59,962 nt of DNA. Origin: Gammaproteobacteria bacterium. Lineage in GTDB: Bacteria; Pseudomonadota; Gammaproteobacteria; Steroidobacterales; Steroidobacteraceae. Positions 1-8,461 of this stretch are shown here, in pieces; position 1 is the stretch's first letter; every line of letters begins with the position of its first letter. The position numbers and the translations under genes were made by a program. The notes below the pieces were generated by a model that was not told the origin of the DNA, searched no databases, and saw only the letters and a program-made list of their open reading frames with translations. Location of the stretch: the NCBI GenBank assembly GCA_028293765.1, contig JAQGOG010000005.1, positions 1 through 59,962 of the forward strand, given 5' to 3'.

Positions 1-20
1 TTGGCATTCTGGGTTTTCAT
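1..20 (-). CDS. Start of an unidentified gene, cut by the window edge
   Basis: Only six codons (Met-Lys-Thr-Gln-Asn-Ala) are inside the window. On the minus strand the ATG is preceded by AAGGAGTCAGC, a strong Shine-Dalgarno at good spacing, which is the whole case for a gene start here. The product cannot be inferred. It diverges from the gene at 178, so both promoters must lie in 21-177. Confidence 0.5.
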
Positions 21-177
21 GCTGACTCCTTCAATTTGCAGGTCGGTTGTGGCATCGCATCCGTTTCTTGGTGGACGCGGGGGTAGATGCGGCACGACCC
101 GAAAGGGTTTGCTCGCTCCGTCATGACGGCCGGTCGGTCTGCCTCCATGGCCCTTGGCAGTCGCGTAGAATGGTCGG

Positions 178-498
178 GTGAAACGTAGAAAAGCCGTCGA
201 GCTCGAACCGTTGCGGCGCCGGATCGCCAGCCTGGATTCGAGCAGCATCGATCAACTCTACGGTCTGGAGCCGGTCTACGAGCCCGGCACGGGCCCCGCG
301 GGCCGCCTGTTGCCGGAAGAATTCGTGCCGGTGCAATGTCCCTATTGCGGCGAGCGCCTGGAAACACGCGTCGATCTCACTGCGACCGAGCCTGCGTATA
401 TCGAGGATTGTGAAGTCTGCTGCCGCCCGATCGAGTTTGGCGTCGAGCGCGCGCCGGATGGCGCCCTGCTCGCGGTCAGTGTGCGGCGTCTGGATTGA
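178..498 (+). CDS. CPXCG-motif cysteine-rich zinc-ribbon protein
   Basis: This 106-residue cytoplasmic protein carries a CPYCG knuckle (Cys54, Cys57) and a second CEVC knuckle (Cys78, Cys81). Together they can form one four-cysteine zinc site, the hallmark of the small CPXCG proteins of Proteobacteria, whose role is unknown. The N-terminal 50 residues are charged and lack family features I recognise. Translation starts at GTG. No Shine-Dalgarno is visible, but TAGAAT at 166-171 sits about 7 bases before the GTG, so a leaderless transcript is possible. The next gene follows after 27 bases on the same strand. Confidence 0.8.
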   Translation: MKRRKAVELEPLRRRIASLDSSSIDQLYGLEPVYEPGTGPAGRLLPEEFVPVQCPYCGERLETRVDLTATEPAYIEDCEVCCRPIEFGVERAPDGALLAVSVRRLD

Positions 499-525
499 GC
501 GCGAGCGCGTCCGCACTCAACTTCC

Positions 526-1566
526 ATGCAAGAACGGGCACTGCGCAAGGTCCTGCTGGTTCAGGCGATCGAGGAAACGGATCGCAGCGGCGAAGTGCTG
601 CCGTTATCTGAGCGAATTGAAGCCACGCGGGCAGTCATCGGCAACAGCCCGCCGGCCGTGGAGACGCAAGCTGAGGCGCCGCTGTCTTCGGCGACCGAGT
701 GGTTTCTGATTCGGCGTGCGGAGATCCTGCTTCGCTCTCTGCTGTCGCGGTCTCCCGGCATAGACCATGTGCTGGCTGTCGCCGGGGGTGTGACCCCCTT
801 CGACCGCGGAACGCTGGTGCTCGCCTTCGCTGCGGGTATGGCGCTGTCGATGCTCGACGGCGGTCGCAGCATCAATATCTTCGCGCCCCCTCTCGTAGGG
901 CTCATCGCGTGGAATGTGCTCATTTACATTCTCCTGCTTGCCCGCACGCGCCGTGAACGGACTGGCGGTAAGCCCGCCACCTCATGGTTTGCGAGCTTTT
1001 ACGCAAGTCGCGTGCGAAATCGTATCGATGCGTTGTTGGGGCACTCGACCCGCTTCAACGCGCCGCTCGCTCCGGGCCTGCGCCGTTTTGCGGGCGACTG
1101 GTGGGAAATTGCGCAGCCGCTGTTCAGGGTGAGAGCGCGACGGCTGTTGCACATCGCCGCCGCGCTGACGGCACTCGGACTCGTTGCGGGCTATTACATT
1201 CGAGGGTTTGTTTTGCGCTCCGGCGCCGGGTGGGCGGGGAACAGTTTCATCGGCCCGGAAAGTGCGCACGCGCTGCTCGTCGTGTTGTACGGCCCCGCAT
1301 CGCTGGTGTCCGGAATTCCGATCCCTTCCGCGGAGGGTATTGGAGCCTCGCGCTGGACCGCTCCCTCGGTCGGCGGTAGCGACGCGGCCGTTTGGCTCCA
1401 TCTCATAGCCTGGACCGCCGGCCTCTATATCGTGCTACCGCGGCTGCTGGCGGCGCTGCTCTCGACGCTCGCTCTCTGGAAAGTGTCGCGACGACTACAA
1501 CTTCCGCCCGGACTTTCCGGATACGTCCGCACGCTGTTTGCAAGTGCGCGTGACGGGACCGTGTGA
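526..1566 (+). CDS. DUF2868 family integral membrane protein
   Basis: The 346-residue protein matches DUF2868 in layout. It has a charged N-terminus (EETDRSGEVLPLSER) and a hydrophobic pair near residues 90-140, the second part reading PPLVGLIAWNVLIYILLLA. A further helix lies near 205-230, and a C-terminal membrane segment (HLIAWTAGLYIVLPRLLAALL) precedes a basic tail. The biochemical role of the family is not known. In many proteobacteria it is followed by a DUF3482 GTPase-like gene. That partner is missing here and an unrelated lipoprotein follows after 41 bases. Confidence 0.78.
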   Translation: MQERALRKVLLVQAIEETDRSGEVLPLSERIEATRAVIGNSPPAVETQAEAPLSSATEWFLIRRAEILLRSLLSRSPGIDHVLAVAGGVTPFDRGTLVLAFAAGMALSMLDGGRSINIFAPPLVGLIAWNVLIYILLLARTRRERTGGKPATSWFASFYASRVRNRIDALLGHSTRFNAPLAPGLRRFAGDWWEIAQPLFRVRARRLLHIAAALTALGLVAGYYIRGFVLRSGAGWAGNSFIGPESAHALLVVLYGPASLVSGIPIPSAEGIGASRWTAPSVGGSDAAVWLHLIAWTAGLYIVLPRLLAALLSTLALWKVSRRLQLPPGLSGYVRTLFASARDGTV

Positions 1567-1607
1567 TGACCGTGTCAAATGATTCCAACCAGGAAATGGA
1601 GAAGTGA

Positions 1608-3371
1608 ATGACGTTCAAGTTTGCTGGGGTACGCTCGCTGTTGGTCGTACTCATCGCCACGGCGGCGGCGTGTAGCCGTCAGCCCGCTCCCGTCGCTGCG
1701 CCGGCGCCCGATCCGCACGCTGCCGCGCAGTCCGCCTGGACGGACTATGCCGCGCGTTTCATCGAAGATTATTTCAAGAGCCACCCCTTCTTTGCCGTGC
1801 AATCCGGGCGCCACGAATTCGATGGCCAGATGACGGATTTGAGTGCGGCGGGTATCGCCAAAGATGTCGAGCAGTTGAAGAAGGCGCGCGCCGAGGCCGC
1901 CGCATTCGACGCCACCGCGCTGACACCGGACCAGGAGTTTGAACGTGAATACGTGTTGAGTGTGATCGATCGCGACCTTTTCTGGCTCGACCGCGCACGC
2001 TCACCCTTCACGAATCCCGCCTGGTACATCGATCAGATCGATCCGGAGGTCTACCTGAGCCGCGACTACGCGCCGCTCGAGAAACGTCTCAAGGGATACA
2101 TCGGATACGCGCAGTCGATCCCGCAGATCGCGGCCGACGTGCGCGCGAACCTGCACACGCCGCTCCCGAAGAGCCTGTTGGAGCGAGGTATCGCCGGGTT
2201 CGGCGGTTACGCTGAGTTCTATCGCCACGATGCACCCAAGGCCTTCGCTTCCGTGCAGGACCCGGCCGCGCAGAAGGAACTGGCCGACGCTGACAGGGCC
2301 GCCGCGATGGCCATGGATGACTTGAAGTCGTGGCTGATATCCGAGCGCAAGAATGCGACGGACGCTTTCGCCCTGGGCGAGCCGCTGTTCGCTGAAATGC
2401 TGAAGGCCACCGAGCAGGTCGACGTGCCCATCGCAGAGCTGGCCGCCACGGGACGCGCCGATCTGGACCGCAACACGCAGGCGCTCAAGGAGGCATGCGC
2501 GCAATTCCTGCCGAAAGGTACGCTTCGCGCCTGCGTTGACAAGATGGGTGCCCACAAGTCCAAGGGCGGCGCCGTGGAAGGCGCGCGTGCGCAGCTTGCG
2601 GACCTGCGCGCGTTTATCATCGCGAAGAAAATCGTCACGATTCCCAGCACCGAACAGGCGCTCGTCGCGGAAGCTCCTCCCTACATGCGCGGCAACTTCG
2701 CCTATATCAACATTCCCGGCCCATACGACAAAGGTGTGTCATATACGTATAACATCTCGCCTCCCGATGCGTCGTGGTCGGCGAAAGAGCGGGCCGCCTA
2801 TGTACCCGGAGAAGCGAGCCTGTTGTATACGACAGTGCACGAGGTGTGGCCGGGTCACTTTCAGCAGTTCCTGCATGCGAACCGGAATCCTTCGAAGATC
2901 GCCGGACTGTGGGTCGGTTATGCCTATGCGGAGGGCTGGGCCCACTATGGCGAGGAAATGATGTGGGAGGAAGGGCTGGGCAACGGTGATGCGGAACAGC
3001 ACGTTGGCCAGCTCACCAATGCGCTGCTGCGTGACGTGCGCTTCCTGTCGGCAATCGGCCTGCACACGCAGGGGATGACACTCGAGCAGTCCGAGCAACT
3101 GTTTCGCGAGAGTGCCTTCTCGGACCCGGGCAATGCCCGTCAGCAGGCGGCGCGCGGCACCTACGATCCGGCGTACCTCAACTACACACTGGGCAAGCTC
3201 ATGATCCGCAAGTTGCGCGCCGACTGGGTGGCGAAGCAGGCGGGTGCCGATGCGGCCGGCGATCCGAAGCAATACTGGCAGGGGTTTCACGACAAATTTC
3301 TGTCGTACGGCGGCCCGCCGATCCCGCTCGTGAGGAAGGCGATGCTGGGCGAGGGCGGCTCGTTGCTTTAA
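1608..3371 (+). CDS. DUF885 family lipoprotein, putative metallopeptidase
   Basis: The 587-residue protein opens with a signal peptide ending in a lipobox-like AAAC (Cys22), followed by a Pro/Ala linker. It is therefore probably a periplasm-facing lipoprotein. DUF885 proteins are predicted zinc-dependent peptidases or hydrolases. The matching signatures here are HEVWPGH at residues 411-417 and EGWAHYGEEMM from residue 442, which would supply two His and Glu metal ligands. The start is supported by GGAGAAGTGA just upstream of the ATG. Length fits the family. Substrate is unknown. A 9-bp hairpin follows at 3377-3399. Confidence 0.85.
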   Translation: MTFKFAGVRSLLVVLIATAAACSRQPAPVAAPAPDPHAAAQSAWTDYAARFIEDYFKSHPFFAVQSGRHEFDGQMTDLSAAGIAKDVEQLKKARAEAAAFDATALTPDQEFEREYVLSVIDRDLFWLDRARSPFTNPAWYIDQIDPEVYLSRDYAPLEKRLKGYIGYAQSIPQIAADVRANLHTPLPKSLLERGIAGFGGYAEFYRHDAPKAFASVQDPAAQKELADADRAAAMAMDDLKSWLISERKNATDAFALGEPLFAEMLKATEQVDVPIAELAATGRADLDRNTQALKEACAQFLPKGTLRACVDKMGAHKSKGGAVEGARAQLADLRAFIIAKKIVTIPSTEQALVAEAPPYMRGNFAYINIPGPYDKGVSYTYNISPPDASWSAKERAAYVPGEASLLYTTVHEVWPGHFQQFLHANRNPSKIAGLWVGYAYAEGWAHYGEEMMWEEGLGNGDAEQHVGQLTNALLRDVRFLSAIGLHTQGMTLEQSEQLFRESAFSDPGNARQQAARGTYDPAYLNYTLGKLMIRKLRADWVAKQAGADAAGDPKQYWQGFHDKFLSYGGPPIPLVRKAMLGEGGSLL

Positions 3372-3376
3372 TTCGA

Positions 3377-3500
3377 TGAAAGCGCCTGCTGCGCTTTCAG
3401 CCAGCGCGCCGACTGGCTGTGTTTCTGCACGCGGGCTGCGCGCCCCGGGCTGGGCGCCTTCAGCAAAAGGCGCGGCTTTTGCTCGCGAAAAGCGGGGCCG
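3377..3500. repeat. Dispersed GC-rich hairpin element, copy 1
   Basis: Two stem-loops lie here: a 9-bp stem 3377-3385/3391-3399 (TGAAAGCGC and its complement) and an 8-bp stem 3462-3469/3476-3483 (AGCAAAAG and its complement). They are followed by GCTCGCGAAAAGCGGGGCC. Close relatives of these pieces recur at 8217-8340 and 28686-28767. Both hairpins lack a T-run, so they are not classic terminators, although they sit in the gap between two converging genes (ends 3371 and 3591). A further 8-bp stem lies at 3551-3558/3575-3582. Confidence 0.55.
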
Positions 3501-3590
3501 GGTGTCGTGCGGGCCGTGTCTGAAAGCGAGGGCGCGCAAGGTCCGCGGGTCGAGCCTGTCGTTGCCCTCGACGGCAGGCTCGCTATCGAT

Positions 3591-3989
3591 TCAACGCCGC
3601 TGGGTTCCCATTCCGTCCTCGGTTTTGAAGTACTTGCGAGCGTGCGCCAGCAGTACGCCGTCGCTCGGGTGATCGAGCGTTTCGATGCCTTTGATACGCG
3701 CCTTTAGTTGCGGGTCGTGACGCTCGATATGCTTCTCGAGTTCGTTCTTGGCGTTCGCGGGCCCCGTAAGGAGGATCGCGGCGGCGCCCCCGAGCGCCTG
3801 CACCACGTCGTGGAAAAAAGCTTGATCTTCCGGCGCATGCCCACTGCCGATTTCGTTCGCCTTGTGGTGAATGTGCTGCACGGGATTCTTGGGATGCACG
3901 ATGACCTTGTCGGCGTCGTCCACGCCGAAATGAAACACACGGGCTTCATGGTGATCGATCCAGACAATCGCATGGTAGTAGTCAGTCAT
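3591..3989 (-). CDS. Small eRF1-like 'translational machinery' family protein
   Basis: A 132-residue cytoplasmic protein starting MTDYYHAIVWIDHHEARVF. It has the alpha/beta layout of small proteins annotated as translational machinery or host-attachment-like proteins, related to an eRF1 domain. A His-rich middle (QHIHHK) is followed by a strand-turn segment (AAAILLTGPANAKNELEKHI). The start at 3989 is chosen over an upstream extension because GGAGGCTCCC directly precedes it and homology begins there. True function is unknown. It stands alone, convergent with the DUF885 gene. Confidence 0.75.
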   Translation of the reverse strand: MTDYYHAIVWIDHHEARVFHFGVDDADKVIVHPKNPVQHIHHKANEIGSGHAPEDQAFFHDVVQALGGAAAILLTGPANAKNELEKHIERHDPQLKARIKGIETLDHPSDGVLLAHARKYFKTEDGMGTQRR

Positions 3990-4182
3990 GGGAGCCTCCA
4001 GCCGTTCGGGGTTGCCGCACACTAGCACAGCCTTCCCGTGTCCCCGCCATCGGTGGGAGGTACGTAGTTTGCTACTCACTTACGTCCCTGCCAAAGCTCC
4101 CATGCATCGGCACAAGGGGGTGTGCAGGGTAATCGCAAAACGTCGTGCGTGATGCTCGGGATTTTTCGTGGCGGGAGGGGCT

Positions 4183-6297
4183 ATGAAAACACGGGTTGCG
4201 GGCGCGGGTGCGGCCCTGTTGTTTCTCGTCGGTGTCTGGTTGATTTGTGGGTCCACAGCGTGGGCGGCCACCACCCAAATCATAGCCGCGGGCACGTCGC
4301 AGACGAATCTACCGACCGAAACGGTATGGCCTGGTGCGCAGAACCCGCCCTACATCTGCTGCTGGATCAAACAAGGTCAATTCGTCACCTTTACATTCAC
4401 CGTCGGCGGCGGGTCGACGGACCTGGCGCTGCGCTACAGCGCCGGTAACGGAGCGATCACCCGGAAAGTCGAACTCGACGGAACGGTATTGGTGGCGAAT
4501 CAAACGTTCCCACGCACGGCCAACTGGAGCACGTGGGCTGCACTCACTTTGAACGAGACGCTCGGCAGCGGAACGCATACCCTCACGATCGTGTTCGACT
4601 CGACTTCGGGTTCTGCCGGGTATCTGAATCTCGACAACCTTACCATCACTCAGGCGGCCAACACGGCACCCCAGGTCATCGCGGCGGGCAAGTCGCAGAC
4701 GAACCTGCCCACTGAGAGCGTGTGGCCCGGAGCGCAGAATCCGCCGTACATCTGCTGTTGGAATAATCAGGGTCAATTCGTCACCTTCTCCTTCACGTCG
4801 CCGGGCGGTCCGACCAATCTGGTGCTGCGGTACAGCGCCGGGAACGCCGCCATCACGCGCACGATCGAGCTCGACGGAGTTGTATTTGTTGCCGACCAGA
4901 CTTTCCCGCGGACCCCTAATTGGAGTACCTGGACGACGCTGGCACTGAATCACACTTTGAGCGCCGGCACGCACACCCTCACAGTCACGTTCGACTCGGC
5001 ATCCGGCTCTGCCGGGTATCTGAACCTCGACAACCTTTCCGTCAGCCAAGCTGGCGGTAGCGGTGGCCCGCCTGCCGGACTCGTCGTTGCACTGGGCTAC
5101 GCCGACAGTGCAGCTGGATTGACTCCGTGGTCTGGCTCGGCCAATACCGTGTTCATCGGCGAGCCTGCGCAGTGCTGTGCGACCCACGGACCGGACAATG
5201 GGAGTCCGGGGTACGACGGGGGCGCGATAGAAATAACCAACTCGGCTTCCTCATCGTTCACGGTGAATGCGGTCTCGGTGGACTTCGGCGGCGGTTCGAG
5301 TCCCGCCAATTTCGCCCTCTGGGGCGGCAGCTCGTCCGGGACCTTGCCGCAAACGCTGCCCCCCAATTGGCATCTCGTCCTGACCATGCGCTCGAGCTTT
5401 AACTTTGATACGTCGGATCTTTTCGGCGAGGCCTGTCATGTCAATAGTGGGGTGGTGCCTGTGGTGCACGTCACCGTCAATGGAGGCGTCACGGACTACC
5501 TGGACGATCACCAGATCCTCAATAGCGATGGCGCAGATCTGGCCTCCTGTCCCGGAGATGTGTCGGAGCAGACGCCCTTCAAAACCGTGTCCGCCGGAGC
5601 GCAGCCGCCCGCTGCCCCAGCAAACGATCTCGCACCGTCGATCACCGGCACGCCAGTCCAGGGCCGAGTCCTGAGTGGCTTCGCGGGTGGTTGGAACGCC
5701 AGCCCGCCGCCTGCCATCGCATTGCAGTGGATGCGTTGTGATAGCGCCGGCGGTAACTGTTCGACGCTCTCGGCTGCCACGGGCGCGACCTACCGGCCGG
5801 CAGCGGCTGATGTGGGCAGCACCCTGCGCCTGCGAGTTACGGCGTCCAACGCCAGCGGGAAGCTTGCGGTTTCTTCGCTTCCCACGGCCGCGATCCTGTC
5901 CGGACCCGCGGTTGCGCAGATGGGCGACATCTCGACCGGATTCACCTCTGAATACATTGCGAGCACGACGGAGCTGGCTTCTATATTCACGGCGCCGTCA
6001 TCCGGCACGACGAGCGACTTCGAGTTCTTTGCCCGTGGCGCGGGCGGTGCTCAGGTCTTCACACCAAAAATCTACAGCGTGGTCGGCGGCAAGAAAGGCA
6101 GCCTGCTTGCAACCGGCGCCTCGGTCACCGTGCCCCGAGGAACCGACGGTGCCTGGTACGTGTCCGCCATGAAGGGTCTGGCTCTTGTCGGCGGCACGCA
6201 GTACGTGCTGGCGCTCGACCCATCCGGCAGCAAGAGCACTTATGTCGGGGCCGAGACGAATGGCACGATGTCCTTCTTTGTGGATTACTCGCCGTAG
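4183..6297 (+). CDS. Exported modular protein with duplicated carbohydrate-binding-like domains
   Basis: The 704-residue protein starts at ATG 4183 behind GGGAGGGG, with a signal peptide ending near STAWA. Two tandem copies of a roughly 135-residue module follow, each running from an IAAG(T/K)SQTNLPTE opening to a YLNLDNL close. Their length and aromatic/Cys content (PPYICCW) resemble CBM6/35-type jelly-roll binding modules. Next come a Cys-containing beta domain (about 290-470), an Ig-like domain (about 490-580) and a C-terminal beta domain ending in TMSFFVDYSP. No catalytic domain is visible. Role is probably adhesion or polysaccharide binding outside the cell; this is inference. Confidence 0.75.
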   Translation: MKTRVAGAGAALLFLVGVWLICGSTAWAATTQIIAAGTSQTNLPTETVWPGAQNPPYICCWIKQGQFVTFTFTVGGGSTDLALRYSAGNGAITRKVELDGTVLVANQTFPRTANWSTWAALTLNETLGSGTHTLTIVFDSTSGSAGYLNLDNLTITQAANTAPQVIAAGKSQTNLPTESVWPGAQNPPYICCWNNQGQFVTFSFTSPGGPTNLVLRYSAGNAAITRTIELDGVVFVADQTFPRTPNWSTWTTLALNHTLSAGTHTLTVTFDSASGSAGYLNLDNLSVSQAGGSGGPPAGLVVALGYADSAAGLTPWSGSANTVFIGEPAQCCATHGPDNGSPGYDGGAIEITNSASSSFTVNAVSVDFGGGSSPANFALWGGSSSGTLPQTLPPNWHLVLTMRSSFNFDTSDLFGEACHVNSGVVPVVHVTVNGGVTDYLDDHQILNSDGADLASCPGDVSEQTPFKTVSAGAQPPAAPANDLAPSITGTPVQGRVLSGFAGGWNASPPPAIALQWMRCDSAGGNCSTLSAATGATYRPAAADVGSTLRLRVTASNASGKLAVSSLPTAAILSGPAVAQMGDISTGFTSEYIASTTELASIFTAPSSGTTSDFEFFARGAGGAQVFTPKIYSVVGGKKGSLLATGASVTVPRGTDGAWYVSAMKGLALVGGTQYVLALDPSGSKSTYVGAETNGTMSFFVDYSP

Positions 6298-6309
6298 GTG
6301 CGAGGTGCG

Positions 6310-7584
6310 CTAACTCAATGGCAGCCACAGCGAGAAAATCAATCCTTGCGGCTCCCGCACGTCCAGATCGAGTCGACCCTCGTGCGCCAGTGCGATGTGC
6401 CGCACGAGGCTCAGGCCGATACCCGAGCCGCGCGGTTTCGTAGTGAAGAACGGCACGAATATCTGTTCGCGCACGGCGGCTTCCAGGCGGTGGCCATTGT
6501 CGGATACCGTAAAGCGGACCTGGGTTTCGACGCGCTCGCAGGCGAGCTCTATACGCGGGTGCTCTATTCTCCGCACGGCGTCGATTGCATTGCTCAAGAG
6601 ATTGATGATCGCCTGTTCCAATAGTGCGGGATCGGCGCAGAAGGACAGATCGGCGGGCATGACGTTGCTGTGGTAATCAATGCCAGCGTCCGTGAAAGTC
6701 GCACTGAGTAACCGATCGGTGTTCTCGACGAGGCGAGCGGCTTGGACGCGCTGGATCGATGGCGAGGGTAATTCCGTCACCTGGCGGTAGCGATCGACGA
6801 AGCTCATGAGCCCAACGCTGCGGCGTTTGATCGCTTCGAGCGCACCGGCAACCTCTGCGAACCCGTTGCTCGCCGCCGGTACTGAGCCGTCCGAGCGGGC
6901 CGCCGCATCCGTGTCTCGCCTGAGGATCGTCTCCAGGCTCTCGGTCAGCGAAGCAATGGGCGTCAGCGAGTTCATCATCTCGTGCGCCAACACGCGCGCC
7001 ATGTCTTGCCAGGCCTTGAGCTCCACCGCGTCGAGCTCGCCGGCGATGCGTTGCAGGCTGATGAGACGTTGCGGCCCACTGCCGGGCACCGAAAGTTGCG
7101 AAACGAAAGTTAGAACGGACTGCCCGTCAGCGACGCGGACGATCTGGCGTGCGCCGGGCGACAATGCGAGTATCGAACGCGCGGCGACGGGACCGATAGC
7201 CGTGATCTGCTCGAGGTGCCCGACCGGCGCTCCCGCGAATCGGTGGGCAGCCCGGTTCGCGAGCGTTACGCGCCCATCGCTGCCAATCACGATCAGGACT
7301 GCCGACACAGTGTCGAGGAGCGTTTGCGCGTACTGCAAGTCGTGCTGAGTCCCGATCCGCGCGCGGCTGTCATCGGAATACGCGACGGGTTGGCTGGCAC
7401 GGCGGATGAGGAGTGACAAGTCTGTTATGGCAACCGCGGCAGCGGCCAAAGCGATCAATGCCGTGGCGTAGAGATGAGTGGCTGAAACGAGCGCAATGCC
7501 GGCGAACAGGAGCGCGGTGATCAGTACCGCTCGCAGGGCCAGGCCCCATGTGAGAGTCGCGGGAGCCGCACTCCTATAGTCCAT
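6310..7584 (-). CDS. Membrane sensor histidine kinase, NtrY-like
   Basis: The 424-residue kinase has two N-terminal membrane helices (about 15-58), a PAS-like segment (about 80-150), an H-box LAHEMMNSLTPI with phosphoacceptor His201, and a C-terminal ATPase domain. That domain ends in FFTTKPRGSGIGLSLVRHI, the F and G2 boxes. The G1 box reads DNGHRLE where the family usually has DNGxGI, so one Gly is replaced by Arg. Its start overlaps the 3' end of the response regulator gene by 11 bases, so the two are co-transcribed and a cognate pair. The divergent efflux operon at 8462 is the likely regulated target. Confidence 0.88.
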   Translation of the reverse strand: MDYRSAAPATLTWGLALRAVLITALLFAGIALVSATHLYATALIALAAAAVAITDLSLLIRRASQPVAYSDDSRARIGTQHDLQYAQTLLDTVSAVLIVIGSDGRVTLANRAAHRFAGAPVGHLEQITAIGPVAARSILALSPGARQIVRVADGQSVLTFVSQLSVPGSGPQRLISLQRIAGELDAVELKAWQDMARVLAHEMMNSLTPIASLTESLETILRRDTDAAARSDGSVPAASNGFAEVAGALEAIKRRSVGLMSFVDRYRQVTELPSPSIQRVQAARLVENTDRLLSATFTDAGIDYHSNVMPADLSFCADPALLEQAIINLLSNAIDAVRRIEHPRIELACERVETQVRFTVSDNGHRLEAAVREQIFVPFFTTKPRGSGIGLSLVRHIALAHEGRLDLDVREPQGLIFSLWLPLS

Positions 7585-8119
7585 GCTTGGCCATGCGCCG
7601 ATAGAGCGCAGCGCGGCTCAATCCCAACGCGGCTGCAGCCAGCGTGATGTTCCGCTCATGGCGCGCCAGTGCGCGCTCGATTGCCTGCCGCTCCAATGCA
7701 TCGAGCTCCAGCGGCTGCGCATTCCGTCGCCCACGTGTGAGTCCCGCGGCGGCCCCTACTGCAGCGACCAACTTGTCGTTCCGCCAGGGCTTGAGCACGA
7801 AATCCGCCGCGCCGCGCTTGAGCGCCTCGACGGCCAGGGTAACGCCGCCATAAGCGGTCATCAACACTACAGACAGCGTCGGATCAATTTGCAGAATGCT
7901 GCCCAGGGCGTCGAGGCCCTGCTGACCGTCGCGACACCCTGCGACGAAGTTCATATCGACTAAAGCCACCTCGTAGGACGCTGCCGCGAGGCGGCGATCC
8001 AAACCATCGACTGAAGACTCCGTGTCGACGCGCTCTACGCCGCCCGTCAGTGCAAGACGCGCCGCGAGCAATACATCGGGATCATCGTCGATTACCAGGA
8101 CTGCGCTTGCCTGCTTCAT
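7574..8119 (-). CDS. RegA/PrrA-type response regulator with Fis HTH
   Basis: The 182-residue regulator has a receiver domain with acidic pocket Asp11-13, phosphoacceptor Asp55 (VDMNF), Thr88 and Lys110 (LKPW). A short linker leads to a Fis-type helix-turn-helix at about 140-182 (LALSRAALYRRMAKHGL-like end). It lacks the AAA+ sigma-54 activator domain of NtrC, matching the 180-residue RegA/PrrA/ActR class. The start at 8119 is where receiver homology begins; upstream codons are repeat-derived. It is the first gene of the pair with the histidine kinase. Confidence 0.88.
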   Translation of the reverse strand: MKQASAVLVIDDDPDVLLAARLALTGGVERVDTESSVDGLDRRLAAASYEVALVDMNFVAGCRDGQQGLDALGSILQIDPTLSVVLMTAYGGVTLAVEALKRGAADFVLKPWRNDKLVAAVGAAAGLTRGRRNAQPLELDALERQAIERALARHERNITLAAAALGLSRAALYRRMAKHGL

Positions 8120-8216
8120 GAGCGGGCAGCCTATGCTGCCGTGAGTACAAATCTCAAGTGATCGTGGTGAATGCGTTTGGACACCCCCGCTTGTTTCAAT
8201 GCCCACGCGCCGCCGG

Positions 8217-8300
8217 CTGCGGCCCCCGGGCTGCGCACCCCGGACTGCGCGCCCCGGACTGCGCGTCCCGGACTGCGCGTCCCGGACTGCGCGTCCCGGA
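8217..8300. repeat. 14-bp tandem repeat, five good copies plus one degenerate
   Basis: Units of CTGCGCGTCCCGGA run from 8231 to 8300. The last three copies (8259-8300) are identical; the first two differ at one or two positions, and a more diverged copy precedes at 8217-8230. The block lies between the divergent regulator (starts 8119) and efflux operon (starts 8462). It is followed at 8301-8340 by sequence resembling the dispersed element at 3462-3500, including a GCCCGC/GCGGGC stem. Confidence 0.85.
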
Positions 8301-8461
8301 CAAAACGCGTAATTTTGCCCGCGAAGAGCGGGCCGGTTGCGGTCGCGGGAGCACTGTTCATTTTCGAACACTGCGCGCTTCACGGATTTGGGCGGATGGG
8401 GCTATGCGACTGATTTGTATGCGATTTTAGTTTGGGCCGGCCCGTTCTACACTGCTTGTAG

